DNA of 64,000 bases. It comes from an uncultured bacterium. Its GTDB lineage: Bacteria > Bacillota > Clostridia > Oscillospirales > Ruminococcaceae. The stretch covers positions 62,001 through 126,000 of the forward strand of contig CAJMSD010000007.1 in the NCBI GenBank assembly GCA_905215965.1, given 5' to 3'. Positions 52,073-59,595 of this stretch are shown here, one piece after another. A model generated the notes under the pieces. It searched no databases. It was not told the DNA's origin and worked only from the letters and a program-made list of their open reading frames with translations. Position 1 is the first letter of the stretch; each line of letters begins with the position of its first letter. A program made the position numbers and the translations under genes.

Positions 52073-52950
52073 CAGTCATCAACTCCGATCGGGAAGCCTT
52101 TTTCCGCGAGATATGCCGCGTCGGACATCTGAGAGGTCGTAACGGGTATCAGCAGCTCGTGGAGTATTGCTCCCTCTGCGACTTTGTCACTGTTTATAAG
52201 GCATTGTTGCATATCCGCACCGTTGTTTGAGCCGCAGGCGATCTCCTGACCTGTGGCAATATCCATGTCAAAGACGTTGTACTGCCCCTTTATCACAAGC
52301 TGCGGAAACGGAAGATTTCCCGAAAACAGGCAGCTTTTAAATGTGAGATTGGTTTTAGTCTGCGAGTTTGTCGAGCTGCCACTCAGGACAATGTTTGAGC
52401 AAAAATGTGTCATTGAGTAATTCCCTGCGTGGAATTGACTGTTATTTAAAAATTTGATATTAAAATAACAGCCTTTGCTGTTTTCGCCGCTTTTAACGGT
52501 GAAATCTACTTTATTTGCTGCGCTAAAAAAAATGTTATTAGCCATTATCCCCGAAAATCCGCATCTTTTAAAATATGAGTAGTTGTTTGCAGTGCTGCCG
52601 CCGAAAAAAGAAACAGATCCGGCATAATAAAAGCTGTCAAAATTAAGCTCGTGAACGTAATGCGTCGAACCGTCAAGTCTAAATAATCCGTAAGCTTCGG
52701 AACACGACGAATGCAGATTGCATATCGTAAATCCGTTGCCGTAGACCTGTTTTGCACGCCATCTCGTCTGTGTGTTCCAACCCTCGGGCGCGACCTTGTC
52801 CATGTCGAGGTGATAATCCTTTGGACACTGTACAAATGCGCTGCTTGTGCCTATCGCTTGGATAAAATCCGCCCATATCTGCTGCGGAGTGTCTTTTGCA
52901 CTTATTACAAAAGGGTCGGTCTCCGTGCCTGTTCCTGTCATTATTTCCAC
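52072..52950 (-). CDS. Beta-helix-like tail-tip protein of unknown function
   Basis: A 292-residue protein starting with GTGTETDPFVISA, a pattern that opens right-handed beta-helix proteins in phage tails. Repeated short strands with Asn/Ser turns follow (NLHSSCSEAYGLFRLDGS, YFKRCGFSGIMANNIFFS). No enzyme motif. It sits between the distal tail and hub genes, an unusual slot, so it may be a receptor-binding accessory. Confidence 0.6.
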   Translation of the reverse strand: MEIMTGTGTETDPFVISAKDTPQQIWADFIQAIGTSSAFVQCPKDYHLDMDKVAPEGWNTQTRWRAKQVYGNGFTICNLHSSCSEAYGLFRLDGSTHYVHELNFDSFYYAGSVSFFGGSTANNYSYFKRCGFSGIMANNIFFSAANKVDFTVKSGENSKGCYFNIKFLNNSQFHAGNYSMTHFCSNIVLSGSSTNSQTKTNLTFKSCLFSGNLPFPQLVIKGQYNVFDMDIATGQEIACGSNNGADMQQCLINSDKVAEGAILHELLIPVTTSQMSDAAYLAEKGFPIGVDD

Positions 52951-53903
52951 CTCTCATTCACGGTAATTTTCGCCGAATCTACGTTGCCTGCATATTTTAT
53001 GTAATTTTTGCCTGTATGCAGCAGCGGAAAATCTCCGATGCTGTGCTGCAAAATATTGATTTTTTGTCCGTTGGCGTTGGTGTAGTAGATCACGTTGTTT
53101 TCGCTGTCGATAGTGACCTCAAAGCCGCTTCGGACGACAGCTCCCGGCAGACCTAACGTCAGCGTTTCGCCGTTGGTGATTATCTGCACCTGTTTTTCGA
53201 TCGGCGTTGACGACGTGCCGTTGCCTGTCTGATTGTTTGCGTAGATCTCCAAGATCTTTCCTGCGTCCCACGCATCTACAACGCCGTCACCGTCCATGTC
53301 CGCGGCTTCGCGCTGTGCGTCGGTAAAGGTCGGAGTTCCGCCTGCTGCAATGTTTGCATACTCATTTGAGACAAGAGCTGCATCGGACGCGTCTACCACT
53401 CCGTCAAAATTTACGTCGCCTTTGAGTATAGGAGCTTCTTCGGTGCGTATTTTGAGCTTGATTACAGGCTCGGCGTATTCCGTGCCGTTGTTCTGGATCT
53501 CGGTGTAGGTGGTGGAAAAATTTATCTCCGGATTAAGCACGGAATAGGCGAAAGGCTTGAACATTACATTTATCGAAAACTCCGTCACATCGTCGCAAAT
53601 ACGGCTTGCCGAAACTGCGTCCGTCATGTATGCATTGTAATATTTGTCGGGCTCGCTGCTGAATATGAGACGACCGCTGCCCGAAAGCCAGTCAAGTATG
53701 TCGCGGTGCGTTTTTGCGCCAAATACGGCAAATTTTAATGCCGATTTATGATCCTTGTATCGTCCTGTAATCTTTGTCAGATCGGTAAGCCTGCCGGGGA
53801 TAGTTATGCTTTCCTTGACTTCCTCAGCCTTGCCGGGCGGAGAAAAATCAATGATCTTAATGCCCATGTTCTCCGACGATTTTCCTTTAAAAGTAAAATA
53901 CAT
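52941..53903 (-). CDS. Phage distal tail protein (Dit) with internal type I dockerin
   Basis: A 320-residue siphovirus distal tail protein, MYFTFKGKSSENMGIKI start and IGDFPLLHTGKNYIKYAGNV-type end, both family hallmarks. Between the strands EPVIKLKI and QVQIITNGETLTL, where the family normally has a short turn, residues about 161-225 form a complete dockerin: F-hand calcium loops DVNFDGVVDASD and DMDGDGVVDAWD, each with Asp or Asn at positions 1, 3, 5, 9 and 12, followed by helices. The ATG at 53903 is chosen because the upstream stop is at 53905 and a GGAAAGGGCGG site precedes it. Confidence 0.9.
   Translation of the reverse strand: MYFTFKGKSSENMGIKIIDFSPPGKAEEVKESITIPGRLTDLTKITGRYKDHKSALKFAVFGAKTHRDILDWLSGSGRLIFSSEPDKYYNAYMTDAVSASRICDDVTEFSINVMFKPFAYSVLNPEINFSTTYTEIQNNGTEYAEPVIKLKIRTEEAPILKGDVNFDGVVDASDAALVSNEYANIAAGGTPTFTDAQREAADMDGDGVVDAWDAGKILEIYANNQTGNGTSSTPIEKQVQIITNGETLTLGLPGAVVRSGFEVTIDSENNVIYYTNANGQKINILQHSIGDFPLLHTGKNYIKYAGNVDSAKITVNERWK
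53229..53423 (-). other. Dockerin module within the distal tail gene
   Basis: Coding segment for the two calcium-binding repeats and the helix between them (FTDAQREAADMDGDG). Dockerins bind cohesin modules of cellulosome scaffoldins; the FTDAQ-type spacer is like those of Ruminococcus dockerins. Flanking linkers (RTEEAPILKG and NNQTGNGTSSTPIEK) are Gly/Ser/Thr-rich. Confidence 0.88.
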
Positions 53904-53904
53904 T

Positions 53905-56634
53905 TTATCCGCCCTTTCCGTTTCTGATAATATCTTCAAGCCTCTGAGAGTCCTCCGAGATTTTTACTATATCGTAATCATCGCGGACATTGTAGACCTG
54001 ATTGTTGTTTACGGTTATCTGATTTTTCGTATTTTGATTGGTTACGCTGCCGTATGACTCATAACCAAATGCGCCGTTGGCTATTTCAAACAAGCGTTTC
54101 TGCTGTTCGGGAGTAATAACCATTTCTCCCGATTTCAACATCGCGATCCCCTCATAATTGCCGCTGAAATCGACGATTCCGCCTGTGTGAAACTTCGGAA
54201 GACTGACTTCCGGAATGTTCGGAATTGCAGGGATACCTACGTTCTCTGTGATATCGTTAACTCCGTTTATCATTTTGTTGATCAGATTTATAGCTCCGTT
54301 TATTCCGCTTTCGACCGCCTGTATAATGGCGTTGAAAATGCTGACAACGGTATCTTTAATACTCTCCCATGCGCCTTCCCAATCTCCCTTAAAGACGTTA
54401 ACCAAAAAATCTATAACGTTTTTCAACACATCGATAACGCCCTCTATTATCGGCATTACAAGGTCAATAGCCTCTGCGAGAGTTTTAGAAAATCCCTCTG
54501 CCAGATCTGCAATTATCGGAGTAAGCTCATCAATCAAAGGCATAAGAGCCGACAGGATATCCGTAAGCGGCGGTATGAGGTTGTTGATAAGGTCTGCAAT
54601 AGGAGGTATCAGTGCTTCAAAAATCGATACAAGAGGAGGTATCAGAGATGCCGCAAGATCGGTGATAATCGGCATGAGCGATGTAAGTAAATTTACAAGC
54701 GGCGGCAAAAGCTCGTTAATTATCATCTCAAATATCGGCGAAAGATCATTGAATGCCTGCATAAGAGCCGGAAGAAGCTCGTCCGCGATCGTTGTAAACA
54801 GCGGTTCAAGCGCGGAAAATCCCTGACTTAGCATCGGCAGCAGCGTTTCTGTCAAAAACGGCATAATATCCTCGCTGAGAATACTTGTAAATCCTTCGAG
54901 CAGTGCCGGCAAAGCCTCCTGAGCTGCTTCAAGCACAGGCTCTAAAAAGTCCTCAAATGCGCTGACAACATAGGGAAGCGTGTCCTCAATAATAGGCAGA
55001 ACGCCCTCTGCAAGCTCCGTAAGAAGTGGAATAAGCGATTCGCCAAGCGGTAATGCAACGGTTTCGAGCGTGCGTTTAAGTCCTATCAGCATAGAAGAGA
55101 GGTCGTTATATTTTACACTCTTAATATCTTCAAGCGCATCTTCCGTTCCGTATGCCTCGTCAGTTATCCCGGCGAGGGAAGCAACGGCATCCGCTCCAAG
55201 ATCCTCCCACATTGTACCAAGTAACGCTACGCCTGCCGCGTCCTTTGCAAGAGGATCTGAAACGCTCGACAGAGCATTCAAAGTTTCGCTGAACGCGTCC
55301 CTTGCCGATTCTCCGCCCTCCGCGAATTTTGCGGACATTTCCTCTGCGTTGAGACCAATCAAGCCGAATCCCTCTGCGGTTGTGTCTGAGCCGTCGATAA
55401 CTCTTATAGCCATTTCTTTGACGGCATCACCGACCTTATCCAGATTCCATGCTCCTGAATCAGCACCCTGCTGAAAGATCTTGAACATATCGTCGGCGTT
55501 AAGTCCCATTTTGGAAAACTGCACCGAGTATTCGCTGATGCTGTCTATAAGCTCGCCTGAATAGTCCAAGCCGTTTTGTGCTCCGGCAGCGATAAGGTTC
55601 ATCGCTTCGTCTCCGGAAACACCAAAGCTGTCCATCATTGCCTTTGCAGCTCTTGTGGATTCTGCAATATCGTACTCAAACGTATCTCTTAACGCGAACG
55701 CAGATTCTGTGATCTGCTGTAGATTTTCGTCCGACATTTCGCCGAGATTTCGCGTAACGGCTGACATACTGTCCGCAATGTCCTGAAAATCATCGCCGTA
55801 ATTATTTGCGTATACTTTTTTAAGAACGTCCTGATAGCCGTCCATTTTGTCTTGAGCAATTCCTGTGGACGCGGCAAAACTGTTCATCGCCTTGTCCATG
55901 TCAGTAGCAAGGCTCACCATGTATGCTCCGGCAGCGGCAACCCCTCCAGCTACGACAGCAGTACCGGCGACTGTTGCTTTTCCGATGCCGCTTATTGCTC
56001 CGCTTGCAGCTTCGGAAGCCTTTGAAAAATGCTCGGCTGCTTTATCTGCTGTTTTCTCTGCCTCGTCGAGAATCTGAGCCGAAGCCTCTTTAACGCTTTT
56101 GACGGGGTGGAAAACAAAGTCGGATATCTTTTCAGCTCCGGCTTCTGCCTTGCTTTTTGCATTGTCAACGGTTTTGTCGACGTGCTCCTTGATGTCTGCC
56201 ACCGTTTCCTTGACCTTTTTGCCCGGATGCGTGACAATGTCCGTAATGCTGTCAACCTTGGATTTTACGTCCTTTTTGGTATCAGCAACATTCTGCTTTA
56301 CATGATCCTTAAATTTAGACCAGTAGTCTATTTTCTTTTCCGATGACTGCCGTTCGTCGGACACCTGTTCTTTGTTTTCTTTTTTTACATTTTCAGTGAT
56401 ATCCGATGCCGAATCCGAGACCGCTTTTTCAGTATTCCTGCTGTCGGATTCAATATCCGCGGCGGTTTTCTTGCTTTCGGCTTTGATATTTTCAGTGGCT
56501 TTTTTGCTTTTGGATTTGACATCTTCTGCGGTTTCGGCAGTGCTTTTTTTGATCTTATTATTCGCCTTTTTAAGGTCGTCATCGATCTTGCTGTCGTCGG
56601 CTCGCAGCTGATAGGTTACTTCTCCGTCGGGCAT
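53905..56634 (-). CDS. Phage tail tape measure protein
   Basis: A 909-residue tail-length ruler. Residues 20-205 are Lys/Glu/Ala-rich coiled coil, 205-240 contain a Gly/Ala hydrophobic stretch (TVAGTAVVAGGVAAAGAYMV), 245-520 the conserved tape-measure domain (FAASTGIAQDKMDGYQD), and 534-709 a run of 11-residue repeats of the LIPPLxxIxxx type. At about 0.15 nm per residue the tail would be near 135 nm. Its stop is one base before the distal tail start. Confidence 0.93.
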   Translation of the reverse strand: MPDGEVTYQLRADDSKIDDDLKKANNKIKKSTAETAEDVKSKSKKATENIKAESKKTAADIESDSRNTEKAVSDSASDITENVKKENKEQVSDERQSSEKKIDYWSKFKDHVKQNVADTKKDVKSKVDSITDIVTHPGKKVKETVADIKEHVDKTVDNAKSKAEAGAEKISDFVFHPVKSVKEASAQILDEAEKTADKAAEHFSKASEAASGAISGIGKATVAGTAVVAGGVAAAGAYMVSLATDMDKAMNSFAASTGIAQDKMDGYQDVLKKVYANNYGDDFQDIADSMSAVTRNLGEMSDENLQQITESAFALRDTFEYDIAESTRAAKAMMDSFGVSGDEAMNLIAAGAQNGLDYSGELIDSISEYSVQFSKMGLNADDMFKIFQQGADSGAWNLDKVGDAVKEMAIRVIDGSDTTAEGFGLIGLNAEEMSAKFAEGGESARDAFSETLNALSSVSDPLAKDAAGVALLGTMWEDLGADAVASLAGITDEAYGTEDALEDIKSVKYNDLSSMLIGLKRTLETVALPLGESLIPLLTELAEGVLPIIEDTLPYVVSAFEDFLEPVLEAAQEALPALLEGFTSILSEDIMPFLTETLLPMLSQGFSALEPLFTTIADELLPALMQAFNDLSPIFEMIINELLPPLVNLLTSLMPIITDLAASLIPPLVSIFEALIPPIADLINNLIPPLTDILSALMPLIDELTPIIADLAEGFSKTLAEAIDLVMPIIEGVIDVLKNVIDFLVNVFKGDWEGAWESIKDTVVSIFNAIIQAVESGINGAINLINKMINGVNDITENVGIPAIPNIPEVSLPKFHTGGIVDFSGNYEGIAMLKSGEMVITPEQQKRLFEIANGAFGYESYGSVTNQNTKNQITVNNNQVYNVRDDYDIVKISEDSQRLEDIIRNGKGG
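54508..55035 (-). repeat. Hendecad repeats in the tape measure
   Basis: About fifteen consecutive 11-residue units, for example LLPPLVNLLTS, LMPIITDLAAS, LIPPLVSIFEA, LIPPIADLINN, LIPPLTDILSA. The period is kept almost without interruption, apart from a 9-residue unit near 590. Such units form long regular helices. Confidence 0.8.
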
Positions 56635-56638
56635 AACA

Positions 56639-57235
56639 TCACCTGCCTTTTTCTGCCCTTGCTCTCAGCGTAGCCGCAAGCTCGGCAAGTCCCTGCCGGA
56701 AATTATACTCGCGTTCTTCTTGCGACAGATCAAGTGCATAATATTGCTTAAGCTTTGCAAGATCAGCGATATATTTTCCGTTGTATTTTGTAGGCGCAGG
56801 AAATTCGCAGCTGCGTATCTGCATTACTTCGCGGATCTTAGTCTCCTTGGATAATCCGTAAAAAAGAGATACAAACTGCCACCAGTGCATTTTATCGCGC
56901 TTTTTAACAAGGTCTATCCCGTAGTCGTGCATAAACGACGAGTAAATGTATATGCCGTCCTGCTTAAAATCCACGCATCTGAGAGTTCGGCTGTCAGTGT
57001 TCTTTTTGGTTATCGATATGTATTCATCAAATACATATTTGAGCAGCTCCGGCGGCGGATCGTGCTCCCTGACAAGCAGCGCGAGAAACATACTGTTTTT
57101 TTCGTAAGCGTCAAGCTCGCTGCTGTGTAGGATATCATACACTTTAAGCACCGTCGCAAGCTTTAAGTCAAGCGCGTAATTTTTGCCTTTAAAATTTGCC
57201 CTTGTCGGCAAAGGCTTTGACAGATCAAAGATCAT
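56639..57235 (-). CDS. Phage Gp15-family tail protein
   Basis: A 198-residue protein resembling Gp15 of Streptococcus-type siphophages (start FDLSKPLPTRANFKGKNYALDL; end with RQGLAELAATLRARAEKGR). Position between the chaperone and tape measure suggests a tail assembly chaperone of the gpT kind. Its ATG overlaps the upstream stop (ATGA). Confidence 0.78.
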   Translation of the reverse strand: MIFDLSKPLPTRANFKGKNYALDLKLATVLKVYDILHSSELDAYEKNSMFLALLVREHDPPPELLKYVFDEYISITKKNTDSRTLRCVDFKQDGIYIYSSFMHDYGIDLVKKRDKMHWWQFVSLFYGLSKETKIREVMQIRSCEFPAPTKYNGKYIADLAKLKQYYALDLSQEEREYNFRQGLAELAATLRARAEKGR

Positions 57236-57654
57236 AATCCCAGTTTACGCTTCTGACGGCGGTTGAGGTTATAGTTGTTTGCAATAATTGCTTTGCGGCT
57301 CTTGGCGTAGTCCTCCATAGCCGGCTTAACAACATCAGCGACAAAGGGCATGATCTGTATTGCCGCTTCCGTAACGTCGTCATTAAAATATTCAAGGGCT
57401 GTTTTTGCACCGTCTTTGCCTAAAATAAGGTCAAGCATCGATATGACTGCAAGACGGTATTTTTCGATCGCATCAGGCAGCTTTCGGTTTATCGCCTGCT
57501 GTGCGTTTACAAGTTCGAGCTGTACCGCACGGAAATCCTTTGCAATAGCGTCCAGCTTTATACTGACGTGTATAACGATAGGAGCAGCTCCGTTTTCGTC
57601 GAGAAGCTCTATATCCTCGACAATGTCCTTATTGCGTTTTATCTGATAAGCCAT
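57232..57654 (-). CDS. Phage tail assembly chaperone-like protein
   Basis: A 140-residue acidic-then-basic helical protein (ends NRRQKRKLGL), with size and position of the gpG-type chaperone. A GGAGGTAAATT site follows directly after the terminator T-run at 57665. No slippery heptamer was seen at the overlap with the next gene. Confidence 0.6.
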   Translation of the reverse strand: MAYQIKRNKDIVEDIELLDENGAAPIVIHVSIKLDAIAKDFRAVQLELVNAQQAINRKLPDAIEKYRLAVISMLDLILGKDGAKTALEYFNDDVTEAAIQIMPFVADVVKPAMEDYAKSRKAIIANNYNLNRRQKRKLGL

Positions 57655-57663
57655 AATTTACCT

Positions 57664-57693
57664 CCAAAAAAAGCGGCTCGCTTTGAGCCGCCG
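57664..57693 (-). terminator. Internal terminator after the major tail gene
   Basis: Perfect stem GCGGCTC/GAGCCGC with 5-nt loop followed by seven T on the minus strand, only 3-30 nt after the major tail stop and directly before the chaperone ribosome binding site. It should lower expression of everything downstream. Confidence 0.85.
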
Positions 57694-57695
57694 TA

Positions 57696-58169
57696 TTAAG
57701 CTGTTTCAATTGTTGGTTTTCCGTTAAAGTGGATCTCAACGGATATTGCCGTTCCGTTGTTTGCCGCTCCGCCCGAACGGCTGATCTTGGCAAGCGTTAT
57801 GGGACAAGAGATCTTCGAGCCGTCGGGAGATTCGAGAGTTATATCGGTCTCTCTTGCTTTTCCCCAGTTGTAATAGACCGCGTCACCGAAAATATAATCC
57901 TGTGCAGGATCTCCGACAAAACGCACTCCCGAAAGAGTAACGGTAAGCTGTCCGCCTGTGACGTAGCTTGATCCGTATCCGCCGTCGCCGATAAACGCGT
58001 TCTGGTAAAGCACCTCGTTAAGAGCCTCTGAGATATTGTCAAAGCCCTTTTCGATAGCCGCCATAGTTGCAATTTCCGCGCCCGGTGTGGTGTTGATCTT
58101 AAGCTTATAGTCATAATTAAGCGAGATCTCCGGGTCAACTGCCGTAGTAGTTGGATTAGTTTCTGCCAT
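57696..58169 (-). CDS. Phage major tail tube protein
   Basis: A 157-residue protein with the pattern of the Firmicutes siphophage tail tube: YKLKINTTPGAEIATMAAIEKGFDNISEALNEVLYQ near the N-terminus and a beta-rich remainder ending with VEIHFNGKPTIETA. The following terminator and its own strong GGAGGG site agree with a high-copy structural protein. Confidence 0.83.
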   Translation of the reverse strand: MAETNPTTTAVDPEISLNYDYKLKINTTPGAEIATMAAIEKGFDNISEALNEVLYQNAFIGDGGYGSSYVTGGQLTVTLSGVRFVGDPAQDYIFGDAVYYNWGKARETDITLESPDGSKISCPITLAKISRSGGAANNGTAISVEIHFNGKPTIETA

Positions 58170-58527
58170 TTATAAATCCCTCCGTTTTATAATATGTAAA
58201 GTTGATAATACAGGAATATATCCAGAAATCGCCCTCCTTGCCGACGTAATTCGGCGGAGTAGCAATACGCAGATTATATATCCCGTGCGAATGCCTTTTA
58301 ATACGTGTGAGTTTGGAGCAGACCGCGTCAAGCTTGTCAACAGCATTTCGCTGACTTTTATCCTTGCAGAGAAAAAGCAGCGACATATTATCGCTGCCTG
58401 AGCCATCAAAATACGTTGTTCCCTCGGACGACGGAGCAAGCTGCATCACAAGCCCCCCTTTTTCAGGCAGCTGCCCCGAGCCTGCACCTGTCAGCTCCGA
58501 TATATATTTCATTATTTCGCTGATCAT
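58156..58527 (-). CDS. Phage tail terminator / minor capsid-type protein
   Basis: A 123-residue protein with the layout of the siphophage tail terminator group encoded just before the major tail protein (MISEIMKYISEL start, RLIYNLRIATPPNYVGKEGDFWIYSCIINF-like end). It overlaps both neighbours slightly. Confidence 0.68.
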   Translation of the reverse strand: MISEIMKYISELTGAGSGQLPEKGGLVMQLAPSSEGTTYFDGSGSDNMSLLFLCKDKSQRNAVDKLDAVCSKLTRIKRHSHGIYNLRIATPPNYVGKEGDFWIYSCIINFTYYKTEGFINGRN

Positions 58528-58883
58528 TTTTGCTCCTTTAAGTATTTTCGCAAAGCGGCTTCAAAGACTGCCTGCCAATCTTTCCCGTGGACACTTTCGG
58601 CATGATGCGCCCACATCTTACGCGCATTAGGATTAATATCTGTATTGGCTGAATCAAGATAATATTGCATTCTTGCATATACGGTGTTCCAACGCAGCTT
58701 GCCGTTTTCAAAATCACTGAACGTTAAGCTGCTGTTGATAAGACCGTCCTGATCCTCTTTGCAGTAGTAATTGCAGTCGTCTAACGCTTGCTTAGACGTA
58801 GCAAACATCGCTATTTTTTTCGCCGCAGAAATACGTGATTTTATTTTTGCGTTATCGATATTTAATTTGACCGTGATGTTCAT
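58524..58883 (-). CDS. Phage minor capsid protein (Minor_capsid_2-like)
   Basis: A 119-residue protein, KLNIDNAKIKSRISAAKKIAMFATSKQALDDCNYYCKEDQ, with C-terminal ARKMWAHHAESVHGKDWQAVFEAALRK-type sequence. The SxxTFSDFENG...WNTVYARMQYY region is the family signature. Part of the head-tail connector block; 4-nt overlaps on both sides. Confidence 0.78.
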   Translation of the reverse strand: MNITVKLNIDNAKIKSRISAAKKIAMFATSKQALDDCNYYCKEDQDGLINSSLTFSDFENGKLRWNTVYARMQYYLDSANTDINPNARKMWAHHAESVHGKDWQAVFEAALRKYLKEQK

Positions 58884-59215
58884 AAACTCAGCCCCAGTTC
58901 GTAATGATGCAGCTTGTGCTCGTCATAAAGAGGCTCGATAGTCTCAACGGTATAATCTTCGCCGAGGAATCTTATCCTTTGTCCGTGCGCGAATACAACG
59001 CCGTGGGGAGTGCTGTTTGTGCAGTCAAAAAACATAACGGCGGCAAGGTTTATCTGTCTGTTTTGCTTATCGGTGACAAGCTCCGAGGACGGATCGATCC
59101 TGATATTTTTAAGCTCTGCCATTTTTTTGTAGTCCGTACTCTGCCACATATCGTCTTGGACGGCGTTAAACAGCTCGGCAGAGTGTATCAGCAGCTTTTT
59201 CGGGATAGGTTTCAC
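58880..59215 (-). CDS. Phage minor capsid protein (Minor_capsid_1-like)
   Basis: A 111-residue connector protein beginning VKPIPKKLLIHSAEL at a GTG (59215) that overlaps the upstream stop; the frame extends further upstream only through the preceding gene. The strand-rich end HGVVFAHGQRIRFLGEDYTVETIEPLYDE is typical of head-closure proteins. Confidence 0.75.
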   Translation of the reverse strand: MKPIPKKLLIHSAELFNAVQDDMWQSTDYKKMAELKNIRIDPSSELVTDKQNRQINLAAVMFFDCTNSTPHGVVFAHGQRIRFLGEDYTVETIEPLYDEHKLHHYELGLSL

Positions 59216-59595
59216 ATTACATTCACTCCCTTGTACAAAAGTCCTGTCGGCGCAAGATATTCCTCGGCAAGAGGGCAAAGCGCGGAAGAATTATTTACAT
59301 TATTGCCGTTGCCTGAACTGTCAACCGAATAACTGAATTTGCCGAGAGACGCGGAATTATATGTGCTGTCGGTAAGGCTTTCAACGCCTCCGTTGCTGAC
59401 TATATAGTCTGCCTGAGCGCAAACAGCCTTGCAAACGCGCTCGGAAAGCGGCTGTGGAGCTGTATCGACCGTATATCCGCTAAAGGCGATAGCGTTGTTT
59501 ATGATATCGACAGCACGGGAGAGGAGCAGCGAAAGCTCCTCATCGCTCCCGTCAAACGAGCCATGCCATTGCTCTTTGTAAAAGTGCAGCATCAT
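59212..59595 (-). CDS. Phage head-tail connector-like protein
   Basis: A 127-residue protein with a helical first half (SDEELSLLLSRAVDIINNAIAFSGY, ERVCKAVCAQADYIVSNGG) and a Gly/Ser-rich second half with LGKFSYSVDSSG. The size and slot directly after the capsid gene match connector (gp6/YqbG-like) proteins. Confidence 0.7.
   Translation of the reverse strand: MMLHFYKEQWHGSFDGSDEELSLLLSRAVDIINNAIAFSGYTVDTAPQPLSERVCKAVCAQADYIVSNGGVESLTDSTYNSASLGKFSYSVDSSGNGNNVNNSSALCPLAEEYLAPTGLLYKGVNVM

Noticed and set aside
57230..57240. Programmed frameshift between the two tail chaperone genes
   Set aside because: The overlap is a simple ATGA and no slippery heptamer was found near the end of the first gene.
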